Positions 46,199 to 55,764 are shown, numbered from the stretch's first letter. The stretch: 64,000 nucleotides of DNA from Oceanospirillaceae bacterium (GCA_013373085.1 JABXIM010000025.1:62001-126000), one strand, 5' to 3'. Translations and numbers: made by a program. Notes: generated from the sequence alone by a model not told the origin.

Positions 46199-47245
46199 TC
46201 AGAACCGACGAAGCATCCCCACGCCGATCAACTTGACCGTGGTATCGTAAAAATCGATATCGTGATCTTCCTCGAACCAGGCCAGGGTGAAGTTGGCTGA
46301 CCAGTCCTTCCAGCCAAAAGGCTCGACATAAAAAGAGGTCCAGCTGCCGCCCAGGCGTTCCGTCTCATCCTTTTTGCCAAAAACCGGATTGGTTTTATCG
46401 TACTCCAGGTCGGCATAGGTGAAATTGACCACATGACGCCAACGCTTGTTCGGGGAGTAGATATAGAGCATCTCCAGGCCTGCGCCATCATTCGACATGG
46501 CGCCACCATCGAGGTCATTGTCGATAAACCGGATGCCGGGCGTCACGATATGCCGTTTGTCATCCGACGAAAATTCATAGCGAACGTCGAACCGGTTGAT
46601 ATCGCCGTTGCGATCCAGCAACCGCCGCTCGGCAGCGGACAACCCCAGCGCCTCGCCGCTGCGCTCCCTGTCGATATCGACTTCCGAACTGGTGTATTCA
46701 AGTTCCAGCCCGGTGCCGAATATTTGCTGCCAGTAGATGTTCGCGCCCGAGACATCCCGGTCGGTCCGCTTGCGCTTGACCCCGGTCAGATAGGGATCCT
46801 GCCAGACTTCTGTCACAACCGACGTTCTGCGCAGGCTGGCGCCGATGATACCGGCATCGCCAATCCCCTGCCGGACTCCCGCGACACTGTTCAGATCGAA
46901 GCGCAGAAAGTCTTCCAGCAGATTGCCCAGGTATAGCTGGGTGCGCGACTCGGCGAAAGTATAGGAGAGTTCGAAGTTAACCATCGGCAGGACGCCGGAC
47001 TCGTCATCGGGACTGCTGTTCAGGCTGTCGATTTTCTCCGGCCCAAGATCGATATCGCCAAGCGCCGCGATATTGGCCAGGACATTAGTCTCGGTGGTAT
47101 AAGCGCCCGCACCAAGATTGATAAATCCGCTGAAGCCGTCTTTTTGGGGAATGATGACAGCCGCCTGGGCCATCCCGGCCCCCGCAATCCCGGTTATCAG
47201 CGTCGCCAGTACAAACGTCGGGGTACTCTTACCAATTCGTTGCAT
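46199..47245 (-). CDS. DUF2860-like outer-membrane beta-barrel protein
   Basis: A 348-residue exported protein. Signal peptide about 1-28 (LATLITGIAGAGMAQA), mature start AVIIPQKDGFSGFINLGAGA, then many amphipathic strands and a terminal phenylalanine (GVGMLRRF). The DGFSGFINLG segment and the overall size resemble DUF2860 outer-membrane proteins; this assignment is by eye. The long strands and charged turns fit a 12-14-stranded barrel. It lies between the other barrel genes of the cluster, separated by about 150 bases on each side, so it may have its own promoter. Confidence 0.72.
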   Translation of the reverse strand: MQRIGKSTPTFVLATLITGIAGAGMAQAAVIIPQKDGFSGFINLGAGAYTTETNVLANIAALGDIDLGPEKIDSLNSSPDDESGVLPMVNFELSYTFAESRTQLYLGNLLEDFLRFDLNSVAGVRQGIGDAGIIGASLRRTSVVTEVWQDPYLTGVKRKRTDRDVSGANIYWQQIFGTGLELEYTSSEVDIDRERSGEALGLSAAERRLLDRNGDINRFDVRYEFSSDDKRHIVTPGIRFIDNDLDGGAMSNDGAGLEMLYIYSPNKRWRHVVNFTYADLEYDKTNPVFGKKDETERLGGSWTSFYVEPFGWKDWSANFTLAWFEEDHDIDFYDTTVKLIGVGMLRRF

Positions 47246-47397
47246 CGAGACTCCCTCTGATTAAAATCCATATTAGAAGAGGTATAGGCCAAAATGGATT
47301 GGCTTGCCAAAAAACCTTACGCTTTTCAAGGCTTAATCCACCTCGAGATGATTTTTGCGGCCTCGAGTACACCTTTATCACTGTAGGCATAGGTTCC

Positions 47398-48720
47398 CTA
47401 GAACGGCTGCCGGAAAAACATCTGCACCGCCCCGCCCTCCTCCGAGACCCCGGCGTCAACGCGAATCACGAGCCCGTAAACCAGAGCGCGAACACCACCT
47501 CCCAGGCTGACTTTCATGTCCCGGTGCAACTCGCCCAGGCTCCACTTGTCGGCGACCCTGCCCACCTCCAGGAAGCCAACCCACTGCCACCAGGGGATGC
47601 CAAGACTGCTGATCAGCGGGACTTCTGAAAGCGCGTTCCACTTCGGGATGTAACGATATTCGGCCGTATAGTTGATCGCGGCCCTGTCGTGAAACCGATG
47701 GCCGGGATAGGCACGCTGACGTTCAAGCCCGCCAAGCGTCGACCCTTCGAACAACGGCGCGCGGTGAAACACCCGCTCTCCGTCGCTGTTGATATGGAAT
47801 GAGTTCCAGGTGGGTACGTCCGAGGTCCAGACATCCAGTGCCAGCACCCGTTGCCGGGCCTTGGCCGTTGCGCCGAGATCGAAAAACTGGCTGTGGCGGA
47901 ACTGCACGGATGTCCAGCTGCTGGAGTCCTCGAGAAATCCCCAGTCACGTGACAGTGTCAGGCGTTGACGGGTACCCCGCGTGGGGTTGTTGTACCAGTC
48001 GGTATTGTCGTACTCCAGTGACAGCTTGATACCGGCCGTGCTGTTTTCGAACGAGTCGCCGCTGCTGTCCTGCTCGAAGTTCTGGTCGCGGTAAAACGGC
48101 CGCAACTCCAGCGTCGTGCGCCCGGACTGCAGCGGATTCCAGCCGCGCCCACCCGCTTCCGCTCCGGGTACCAGCAGACCCTTTTCCAGATAGAAGTCGT
48201 GAATCGGGTCACCCCGGCCATCCCCCACCGGCAGCAAATAGCGCAGGGTGACATAGCCGAAGAGATCGTCACCGGAGGCGGTAATAAAGTTGTCGACATC
48301 GGAATCGTTGGAACCGGCCCGCTCGTCGGGAAAGTCGGGGTTGCCGGACTGGTAGGTATCGACTTCGTCCCAGTTGGAATACATGAAGGCGGAATCGATG
48401 AAAAGGCGATCGGAAAATGGCAGCAGCACATCCGAGTTGGCCCAGAACAGCTGGTAGGAACCGTTCTGGCCGGCCCAGACATTACCCACAGAGATAACCT
48501 GGTCCTGGATGTAGCCCTTGCCGATAAACACCGCCGCAGCGGCAAGGCCGGTATCCGCATTGTAGAAACCGTATGGGATGATGCGTGCGGCGTTCTCGCC
48601 CTCCTCCAGCTGGGGGCCGGTCACCTCGACATTGTTGTTGATCGCCTGCGCATTCGACGCCAGCAGCGCCAGTACGGCCACAACCGAACGTATAGAAACA
48701 ATTTGGATGCCTTTGGTCAT
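47398..48720 (-). CDS. BamA/TamA-like surface-antigen barrel protein without POTRA domains
   Basis: A 440-residue exported protein with a signal peptide (SVVAVLALLASNAQA). The mature protein appears to be mostly a D15/Omp85-type barrel: VFIGKGYIQDQVISVGNVW, LRYLLPVGDGRGDP, SLEYDNTDWYNNPTRGTRQR and a C-terminal FFRQPF. The DNTDxxxNPTRG strand is the hallmark of surface-antigen barrels. No POTRA repeats precede it. It starts 12 bases after the PLD-family gene, so the two are probably cotranslated from one mRNA. It might help place or secrete lipid-acting partners at the outer membrane (inference). Confidence 0.85.
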   Translation of the reverse strand: MTKGIQIVSIRSVVAVLALLASNAQAINNNVEVTGPQLEEGENAARIIPYGFYNADTGLAAAAVFIGKGYIQDQVISVGNVWAGQNGSYQLFWANSDVLLPFSDRLFIDSAFMYSNWDEVDTYQSGNPDFPDERAGSNDSDVDNFITASGDDLFGYVTLRYLLPVGDGRGDPIHDFYLEKGLLVPGAEAGGRGWNPLQSGRTTLELRPFYRDQNFEQDSSGDSFENSTAGIKLSLEYDNTDWYNNPTRGTRQRLTLSRDWGFLEDSSSWTSVQFRHSQFFDLGATAKARQRVLALDVWTSDVPTWNSFHINSDGERVFHRAPLFEGSTLGGLERQRAYPGHRFHDRAAINYTAEYRYIPKWNALSEVPLISSLGIPWWQWVGFLEVGRVADKWSLGELHRDMKVSLGGGVRALVYGLVIRVDAGVSEEGGAVQMFFRQPF

Positions 48721-48732
48721 GCCCGAATGCCC

Positions 48733-50271
48733 TTAGAGTTGATTTTCGATCGGCAACAACCTGTACAGGGGCACCATGAAGCGACGCCCCCAGCCCGCCA
48801 GCGGCTCATTGCGATATACCTCCCGCTCCCCGCCATTCTCGTAAACCCAGTACAAGTCGTCGTTTTCGTTCATCCCGACCCGGAATGTTGTGGCCGGTAA
48901 TTCGGCCAGAACGGTTTCGGCAAACCTCTTGCCGACATCCGCAGAGTCGATAAACAAACCCATTTCGGTGTTGATCAGTAGCGAACGGGGATCGAAATTC
49001 AGTGACCCCACAAAGATCGTCTCCCGATCGATAACGCTGGCTTTGGAGTGCAGAGTAATCAGCTCCGGGCGGTGTCCCCATTCGGTTTCAGCACCGGGGC
49101 GGTCGACGCGGATTTCGAAAAATTCGACCCCGGCCTTCAGCAGGCGTTTGCGGTAGCGGCTGTAACCGGCATGTACCGGAACGTGGTTGGTGGAAGCGAG
49201 CGAGTTGGTGACGACGATCACACGGACGCCCCGCGCCAGGCAGTCCTCCAGTAACCGCGCGCCGATTTCCTGCGGTACGAAGTAGGGCGTGACGATCAGG
49301 ATCTCGTGCTGTGCCGATCGTAAACGACGACCGATTTCCCGGCCCAGCGTGGCCAGCGCGTCATCGCCCACCGAACCCAGCAGTTTAGTCGGACTGTCGG
49401 TTACCAGTTCGGCCTTGGCCGCCACCGGTTCGACACGTCGATTGGCAATATCCTGCACGAACGTGCTGTTGACCGCCTGGGCATAGAGGCTTTCGCTGCT
49501 AATGTCGGTCTGTTCACGGATCAGTCGACGCCAGTGGTCCAGGTTATTCGAATCCACCTCGCGTCCGAACGCCGCGACCGGAACCGAAAGGTCACTATTC
49601 CAGAATTCATCGAATCCTGTGCTGATCTGCTTAACCACGGGGCCAATGGCGAGGACTTCGAAGTCATCGAATTTGACGTCCTGCTTGAGCTCGAAATATT
49701 CCTCCGCGATGTTCCGCCCGCCAACGATACTCAGGCTATTGTCGACGGTGAACGACTTGTTGTGCATGCGCCGATTGGCGCGTCTGAAATCCAGCAGGTA
49801 GTTCCAGTATTTGAACCCCTGGCGAGACAGGGGATTGAACAGCCTGACCTCGATATTGGGGTGCGAGTCCAGCAACGTCAGCGCATCGTCCACATTCGGC
49901 GTGAATATATCGTCGATCAGCAACCTGACCCGCACGCCCCGGTCCGCCGCACTCAACAGCTTGCCGGTAAAGAGAGCGCCGGCTTCGTCCGGCTTGATAA
50001 TGAAATACTGGGCGTCGATCGAGGTCTGCGCCGTTTCCATCATGCGCAGACGCGCGCCAAGGGCCTCGATACCGTTGCGCAACGGGTAAAAACCGGAATG
50101 TTCGCCCTGCTCTGTGTGCCACGTCCGGTCGATTTGTCCAAGCGTCGTTTCGGCGTCGGCTGACAGAGTCGTGCTGGAGGTCCTGGGATAGTCGTAAGGC
50201 ACGCCGGCACAGGAAACCAGCGCCAGCGTCACGACCACCAGCAGCCATTTGGACCGGGAAATCCTCTTCAT
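48733..50271 (-). CDS. Phospholipase D-family lipoprotein (cardiolipin-synthase-like)
   Basis: A 512-residue PLD-superfamily protein. A lipoprotein signal (WLLVVVTLALVSC) gives a lipidated Cys21. Two HKD motifs are complete: His170-Lys172-Asp177 in MHNKSFTVDNSLSIVGGRN, and His408-Lys410-Asp415 in LHSKASVIDRETIFVGSLN. It resembles the ClsC/YmdC branch of phosphatidyl transferases, so it may make cardiolipin or exchange phospholipid head groups at the envelope. ATG 50271 is chosen because it opens the lipoprotein signal; an upstream in-frame start overlaps the patatin gene. It lies 34 bases after the patatin gene and 12 before the BamA-like gene. Confidence 0.9.
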   Translation of the reverse strand: MKRISRSKWLLVVVTLALVSCAGVPYDYPRTSSTTLSADAETTLGQIDRTWHTEQGEHSGFYPLRNGIEALGARLRMMETAQTSIDAQYFIIKPDEAGALFTGKLLSAADRGVRVRLLIDDIFTPNVDDALTLLDSHPNIEVRLFNPLSRQGFKYWNYLLDFRRANRRMHNKSFTVDNSLSIVGGRNIAEEYFELKQDVKFDDFEVLAIGPVVKQISTGFDEFWNSDLSVPVAAFGREVDSNNLDHWRRLIREQTDISSESLYAQAVNSTFVQDIANRRVEPVAAKAELVTDSPTKLLGSVGDDALATLGREIGRRLRSAQHEILIVTPYFVPQEIGARLLEDCLARGVRVIVVTNSLASTNHVPVHAGYSRYRKRLLKAGVEFFEIRVDRPGAETEWGHRPELITLHSKASVIDRETIFVGSLNFDPRSLLINTEMGLFIDSADVGKRFAETVLAELPATTFRVGMNENDDLYWVYENGGEREVYRNEPLAGWGRRFMVPLYRLLPIENQL

Positions 50272-50305
50272 GCGGCACCGATGCTCGGAACCTGCTGATT
50301 GGCGG

Positions 50306-52558
50306 TTAGCGAACCAGCGACCGTCCGAGGTAAAAAAAGATTGCGTCATGCCCGCCTTCCGCTTTCCCCAGTCCCAGATAGACAGGACCGATAGGCGTAT
50401 CGGCCCCCAGATACAGACTGCCGGCGACAATACCGTCGCTGCCGATATCGTCTTTCTCGTCCCAGACCCCGCCATACTCCAGCGAGCCGCCAAGATACCA
50501 CTGGAAGTATGGCAGCGGATCGAAACGCCGGTAGTAGAGTGCGGTCACCGCCATGGCCTGCTCGCCACTGAGCTGGTCGTTGGCAAATCCGGAGAGCGTC
50601 AGGAAGCCGCCCAGGGTAAAGCGGTCCTGAATGGCAGCGTCTCCCGACAGGGTGCTATCCAGAAAACCACCCAGCCCCAGAATATGACCGTTGTCGAAGG
50701 GCACGAATTTAGCCGCGTAGCTACTGAGCTGGTCAAATTCACCGTCGCTGCCCAATTCCTCCTGCGCGGTCGAGTATTCAACGCGCCCCACCCACCCGGT
50801 TTGCGGGAAATTGACATTGTCGAGACGATCGAAATAAATCGACGTAAAGAGTTCGGCGGTATCGAAATCGAACTCGGACTCGCCATCCACCGTCCCGGTG
50901 CGCAGTTCGACATCGCCGGTGTAATAGCGATATCCCAGCCGCCCCTCCCCATAGACGCCGAACTCGCGGCCCATGGCCAAGTCGATGAGCCCCTCGTTGA
51001 CATTGAAATCGGCCAGCCGGCGATCGTCGTGGCCGTCGAACAGCGAAATAACGCGTCGCCCGTAGGCCATTTCGGTATCGATGAAATAGCGCGAAAGCGG
51101 ATCGAGCGGCTGATACCACTCGACCGATGCTTTGGGCTCTCTCCCAAGCTGCAAGGAGGTCCGGATTTCCCCGTTGAGCGGGTTGATGCCGGTCCGCAAA
51201 TAGCCGAAGCCGAAATTGTAGAAACTGTCCCCCTCTTCGTTGCCGGAGAGCTGCACGCCCAGCTGGAGATAGTTGGGGCCCCACTTGCGGGCGACGGCGC
51301 TGACCAGCAGCCCCGACTGGCCATTCTCCTCGATCACGTCGTAGCGGACGCTCTGGAACAGTTCCAGGCCGTAGATATTGCCGATGTCCTGCTCCAGCCG
51401 GGCGCGGTCCAGCGGCTCGCCGATGCGCTGGCGCAAGCGGTCCCGGATCATGGCGTCATCGACGGTCGAATCGTTCTCGATCCGTACAAAATGCACGATA
51501 GGCCGGGCCGAATCTGGTGCCGGGTTCAGCGACGCCTGGTAGGCCCGGTAGCCACCTTTGGACAGTGACAACCCCGATAACTGCTGACGCTTCGACTCGG
51601 CGGCTTCAGCACCCAGCGGAATCGCGTCGGTGGCGCGTTCGAAATCGCCACTGGATATATCACCGAGCGCCGGCACGATCAGGACATCGCGATCCGTCAG
51701 GGTCGCGATCTGACGATCGGCATTGCTGCGTGTCAGAATCGAGGTCAGCTGGGCCGTGATTTTGAATAGATTATTGACCTGCTCGGCCGGGAGGTAAGGG
51801 GAACTGATATCGACGGCAATCACGATATCGGCACCCATGTCCCGCACCACATCGATGGGAATATTGTTGGTGATACCGCCATCGACCAGCAGCTTGCCAT
51901 CGATTTCGGCGGCGGCAAAGGCGCCCGGCACGGCCATGCTGGCGCGCATCGCGGTCGCCAGATCGCCCGTTCGCAACACCACGGCCTGGCCGTTTGACAG
52001 GTCAGAGGCGACGGCCCGAAACGGAATCCGCAGGTTGTCGAAATCGTCCACGTCGGTCACCGGGAGGGTCAGTTCCCGCAATGCCAGATCGAACTTCTGG
52101 CCCTGAATGGCGCCGGTCGGAAATTTCAGCGTCCCATCATCGGCAATGCCCGGCTTGGCCTTGATCAGGTAAAGGTCATCATCCCGCTTTCTGCGAAACG
52201 AACGCTCTTGCCGCGGCGGGTCATCGCTGAAAATATGCGCCCAGTCCATGGTTTCAAGCGCCTGTTCGATGGCGTCCGGACGCATGCCCGATGCATAGAG
52301 GCCGCCGACAATGGAGCCCATGCTGGTCCCGGCGATGTAATCGATGGGAATGCGCAACTCTTCGAGCACCCTGAGCACCCCTACATGCGCGGCACCGCGC
52401 GCGCCACCGCCACTGAGCGCCAGTCCCACCCGGGGACGGGATGCCGATGCGACGTCTGCAGCAAACAGCGGTGGGCACATCAATGAAAGGCAAAGCCCGA
52501 GCCAGAACACCAGATTGCGAATATCGAAGACGGAGTTGACGATTACTTTGCAGGACAT
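50306..52558 (-). CDS. Patatin-like autotransporter (PlpD-like, type Vd): patatin, POTRA and barrel
   Basis: A 750-residue exported phospholipase. Signal region about 1-34 (LVFWLGLCLSLMCPPLFA). The patatin domain has GLALSGGGARGAAHVG (GGGARG at 50-55), nucleophile Ser79 in AGTSMGSIVGG, and Asp226 in LLVDGGITNN. A POTRA-like segment follows at about 345-425 (RPIVHFVRIENDSTVDDAMI). A 16-strand-type barrel then runs to the end (FFYLGRSLVR). This order matches PlpD of Pseudomonas aeruginosa, which displays or releases a phospholipase A1. ATG 52558 gives a plausible signal peptide; the ribosome site GGGAGG is unusually far upstream. It heads the minus-strand envelope cluster. Confidence 0.9.
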   Translation of the reverse strand: MSCKVIVNSVFDIRNLVFWLGLCLSLMCPPLFAADVASASRPRVGLALSGGGARGAAHVGVLRVLEELRIPIDYIAGTSMGSIVGGLYASGMRPDAIEQALETMDWAHIFSDDPPRQERSFRRKRDDDLYLIKAKPGIADDGTLKFPTGAIQGQKFDLALRELTLPVTDVDDFDNLRIPFRAVASDLSNGQAVVLRTGDLATAMRASMAVPGAFAAAEIDGKLLVDGGITNNIPIDVVRDMGADIVIAVDISSPYLPAEQVNNLFKITAQLTSILTRSNADRQIATLTDRDVLIVPALGDISSGDFERATDAIPLGAEAAESKRQQLSGLSLSKGGYRAYQASLNPAPDSARPIVHFVRIENDSTVDDAMIRDRLRQRIGEPLDRARLEQDIGNIYGLELFQSVRYDVIEENGQSGLLVSAVARKWGPNYLQLGVQLSGNEEGDSFYNFGFGYLRTGINPLNGEIRTSLQLGREPKASVEWYQPLDPLSRYFIDTEMAYGRRVISLFDGHDDRRLADFNVNEGLIDLAMGREFGVYGEGRLGYRYYTGDVELRTGTVDGESEFDFDTAELFTSIYFDRLDNVNFPQTGWVGRVEYSTAQEELGSDGEFDQLSSYAAKFVPFDNGHILGLGGFLDSTLSGDAAIQDRFTLGGFLTLSGFANDQLSGEQAMAVTALYYRRFDPLPYFQWYLGGSLEYGGVWDEKDDIGSDGIVAGSLYLGADTPIGPVYLGLGKAEGGHDAIFFYLGRSLVR

Positions 52559-52707
52559 GGAAAACGCCTGTGCCTCCCTGTAATCAAGCGCCGGATCGCG
52601 TACGCGCCTGCGGAACAGGCAGCGATCGTTCCAGTATAGAAGCCGCTTGGCCGCAGCGTGGCACGCAAAGTGCCTTGACGACAGCAGCAAAAATAGCCGG
52701 ACAGACG

Positions 52708-54300
52708 TCAGCGTTTTACCCGACGGGCGATAAAATGTGAAACCGTCGGCGGCTCATCGCCGATATGAAAGCTTCTTTTGCGCTTCCAGATTGCCTTGTC
52801 ATGCGCGGTTACCCGCTCGTGCTGACGCATGTGCTCGACCCAGGAGCCGTCTACAAAATACTCAACGAATCGTCCCGGTATCGCGGCGTCCTGGAACAGC
52901 TCCCACGACAGCGCCCCGTTACGCAACCGATTGCGCCGGCTTTCCTGCATCAGTATCACGAAATCATCGGCCCGCGCCGGGTCGATGCTGTATTCGATTT
53001 GTACCATGACCGGTTCACGGTGGGGCTCCACGGGTACCGACAGCGCTGGTATCGTCCAGTAGAGATCCGGCGTCAGGTCGCGCGCGACCGCGGATTCCAG
53101 TGAAATACGCCGCACCAGCAGCAATACCAGCACCGCCGACAGCGCCGCCACGGTCAGGCTGGTGCGGATGTCGGTCAGGCTGGCTACCTGTCCCCAGAGT
53201 GCGGCACCACCGGCGGTGCCCCCCATCATCGCCATCTGGTACATCGACATGCCCCGGGCTCTGACCCAGTCCGGCAGTGACAGCTGAACGCTGATACTGA
53301 TGGAGTTGGCGGTGGCCAGCCAGGTAAGCCCGGACACCAGCAGCGCCGGCAACGCCAGCCAGAGGTTCGGTGCCAGCGCCAGACACAGCGTTGCCAGGGC
53401 ATTGATCAGGGCGCCATATTGCGCCACCTGGTCGCGGTTCAACAGCTGCCGGATTCTGGGCAGCAATAGCGCCCCCAGAATGGCGCCGCCGCCCATTGTC
53501 GCCAGCAGCAAGGTATAGGTACCGGCGTTGCCGCCAGGCAGCTGCTTCGCGACCAGCGGCAGCAGCGCGATTCCGGCGACGGAAAACAGGAAGAATGACA
53601 TGCTGCGCAGCAGCAGGCCCTGGAACTCGGGCGATTGCTGGCAGTACTGGAAACCGACACGCATCGCACCGAAAAACCGCTCGGCCGGAAGCGAGCTGAC
53701 CTTGCTGTCACGCTTCCAGCGTACCAGCGCCAATGCCACCAGCACCGAGAGCGCGGCATTGAGCAGGAACACCCAGGCGCCACCGGCAGTGGCGATAATC
53801 GCACCGGCGATTATCGGGCCGATGACACGGGCACCATTCATCGCCACACCGTTCAACGCCAGCGCCTTGCCCAGTTCGAGCCGGGGCACGAGCTCCGGCA
53901 CCAGCGCCGCGAACACCGGCCAGCGCATCGCAAGACCGATACCGTTGAGGAACGTCAGCAGCAACAGTGCCAGCGGCGTCAGGGACCCGCTCAGTGCCAC
54001 GATGCACAACAGTGTCGCCACCGACGCCACCCAGACCTGGGTGAAGATAAAATAGCGCCGGCGATCGACGATATCGGCCAGCGCGCCGCTGGCCAGTCCC
54101 AGCAGGAATACCGGCAGCGTCGACGCCGCCTGCACCAGCGCCACCATGACCGGCTCGCCACTCAAGGACGTCATCAGCCAGGCAGCGGTGGCATCGTTCA
54201 TCCACATGCAGAGGTTCGCCGTCATCCAGGCAAACCAGAGCATGCGGAACACCGGATGGCGCAGCGGCGTCCAGGGGGAGCCGGGGGCAGAGCGGGACAT
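52708..54300 (-). CDS. MFS transporter (EntS/MFS_3-like) with fused C-terminal ABM-like domain
   Basis: A 530-residue inner-membrane exporter. The first about 400 residues hold 11-12 hydrophobic helices with MFS_3 features: HPVFRMLWFAWMTANLCMWM, WLMTSLSGEPVMVALVQAAS and SGALADIVDRRRYF. The last 110 residues are soluble and resemble a dimeric alpha/beta-barrel (ABM-like): VMVQIEYSIDPARADDFVIL, then WELFQDAAIPGRFVEYFV. Related fused transporters occur widely, and the role of the tail is unknown. ATG 54300 is used; an in-frame TTG at 54330 is an alternative. Substrate unknown; it is not next to a biosynthetic cluster. Confidence 0.85.
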   Translation of the reverse strand: MSRSAPGSPWTPLRHPVFRMLWFAWMTANLCMWMNDATAAWLMTSLSGEPVMVALVQAASTLPVFLLGLASGALADIVDRRRYFIFTQVWVASVATLLCIVALSGSLTPLALLLLTFLNGIGLAMRWPVFAALVPELVPRLELGKALALNGVAMNGARVIGPIIAGAIIATAGGAWVFLLNAALSVLVALALVRWKRDSKVSSLPAERFFGAMRVGFQYCQQSPEFQGLLLRSMSFFLFSVAGIALLPLVAKQLPGGNAGTYTLLLATMGGGAILGALLLPRIRQLLNRDQVAQYGALINALATLCLALAPNLWLALPALLVSGLTWLATANSISISVQLSLPDWVRARGMSMYQMAMMGGTAGGAALWGQVASLTDIRTSLTVAALSAVLVLLLVRRISLESAVARDLTPDLYWTIPALSVPVEPHREPVMVQIEYSIDPARADDFVILMQESRRNRLRNGALSWELFQDAAIPGRFVEYFVDGSWVEHMRQHERVTAHDKAIWKRKRSFHIGDEPPTVSHFIARRVKR

Positions 54301-54432
54301 TGTCGACGGAGTGTCGTGATCGTTGGCCAAGCTTACCGTCTCTCCATGTACAGACTCAGTCAGGAAAGTATATGCCAGCCGCTTGTTATTCCGTTGAAAG
54401 CCGGAAACGCGGGATGGTTTTATTTTACTTAG

Positions 54433-54627
54433 GTTGGGTCAAGCGACGCAGGAGCGGACCGCCAAGGATGGCGGAAATACTGTCATTGCAGGAGCAAATG
54501 ACAGTGGACCCAACACCTGACTGCGGCACCCGAGGCCAATCGATCTGCACGGCGATCGATATGATGGGTTACGCCGCCCGTGATCCTGTGCCATTCGGCC
54601 CCCGCTGGGGTAGCGGCTCCACCCATC
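54433..54627 (+). repeat. Structured intergenic repeat, copy 3, with REP-like tail
   Basis: The best-preserved copy. Outer stem GTTGGGTC (54433-54440) / GACCCAAC (54507-54514). Hairpin 1 CCGCCA-agga-TGGCGG (54459-54474). Hairpin 2 ACTGTCATT (54479-54487) / AATGACAGT (54497-54505), loop GCAGGAGCA. Hairpin 3 ATCGATC (54539-54545) / GATCGAT (54554-54560). A REP-like pair GATGGGT (54563-54569) / ACCCATC (54621-54627) follows. It fills the gap between the MFS and LysR genes; no gene is seen there. Confidence 0.75.
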
Positions 54628-54644
54628 CTACGCCAGTCCACAGG

Positions 54645-55586
54645 TTACGTTGTCGATTTCTGTGCAACGTCAACGATCAGGCGACGGATCCACTCATGCG
54701 CGCGGTTCTGTTGCAGCAGCGGGCTCCAGGCCATCTTCAGTTCGAATTTCGGAATCTCGAACGGTGGCTCGCGCATCAGCAGGCGCGGGTTGTCGCGCTG
54801 CAGCAGCGCTGCGCGGGTCGGGATGGTCACCACCAGGTTCTTCTGCTCGGCCATCCGCGCCGCCGACTGATAATGGCGGGTAAAAACATTGATGTGGCGC
54901 TGCCGGCCGATCTTCTTCAGCGCCTCGTCGACCCAGCCCAGGCGTTTGATGTCCTGCGGCGTGATCCCCATGCTCGCGCCCATGCCGGTCTTGCTGACCC
55001 AGACATGGCCGGCTTTCAGGTAGGTATCGAGACTGTAGTCCGCTGCGATCGGATTGTCGCGACTGAACAGGCAGGAAAAGCTGTCCCACCACAGCGTCAC
55101 CTGGTGAAAAGCCTGCGGCATGCTGTCGAAGCGGTTGATCACCAGATCCACATGCCCCTGTTCCACATCCTGGAAGCTGAGGTCGCTCGGCGTCAGCACG
55201 TCCAGCACCACCCCCGGCGCCTCGTCGGCCAGCCGTTCCAGCACCAGCGGTATCAGCGTGGATTCACCGTAATCACTGGTCATGATGCGGAACACCCGGT
55301 CGCTGGACGCGGCATTGAACTGAACGTTCGGCTCCACCGCCTGCTCTACGGTAGCCAGCACGCTGCGGATAACGGGTTGCAGCGCCAGCGCACGCTCGGT
55401 GGGCATCATGCCTTCGCTGGTCCGCACCAGCAGCGGGTCGGAAAAAGTTTCGCGCAGCCGGCGCAGGCCATTGCTCATCGCCGGCTGGGTGATACCCAGC
55501 AGGCTGGCGGCCCGGGTGACGTTGCGCTCGCGCAGCAGAACATCCAGATACACCAGCAGATTCAGGTCCAGACGCTCCAGACTCAT
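54645..55586 (-). CDS. LysR-family transcriptional regulator
   Basis: A 313-residue regulator. The N-terminal winged helix-turn-helix is LLVYLDVLLRERNVTRAASL, then GITQPAMSNGLRRLRETFSD, characteristic of the NodD/LeuO-like branch of LysR. The effector domain (about 90-300) contains RIMTSDYGESTLIPLVLERL. It is divergent from aceA, with 178 bases between the starts, so it is a candidate regulator of isocitrate lyase (inference; in pseudomonads other regulators are known for aceA). The AT-rich stretch at 55590-55690 is where its sites would be expected. Confidence 0.9.
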   Translation of the reverse strand: MSLERLDLNLLVYLDVLLRERNVTRAASLLGITQPAMSNGLRRLRETFSDPLLVRTSEGMMPTERALALQPVIRSVLATVEQAVEPNVQFNAASSDRVFRIMTSDYGESTLIPLVLERLADEAPGVVLDVLTPSDLSFQDVEQGHVDLVINRFDSMPQAFHQVTLWWDSFSCLFSRDNPIAADYSLDTYLKAGHVWVSKTGMGASMGITPQDIKRLGWVDEALKKIGRQRHINVFTRHYQSAARMAEQKNLVVTIPTRAALLQRDNPRLLMREPPFEIPKFELKMAWSPLLQQNRAHEWIRRLIVDVAQKSTT

Positions 55587-55764
55587 CCCCTATCCCTCCG
55601 CGCAACACCAGTATTTATCAGTACTTCAGACAAATATTTCGCCTCTGAATGTTACAAATAGAACCCATTTATTTCAATTATGCCAGCAAAGCCCTTAGTA
55701 TTGGCTTCGAACAATTACGACAGCGACCGGCGCAACGGCCGCAACCACTACCGAGGGATCAACA

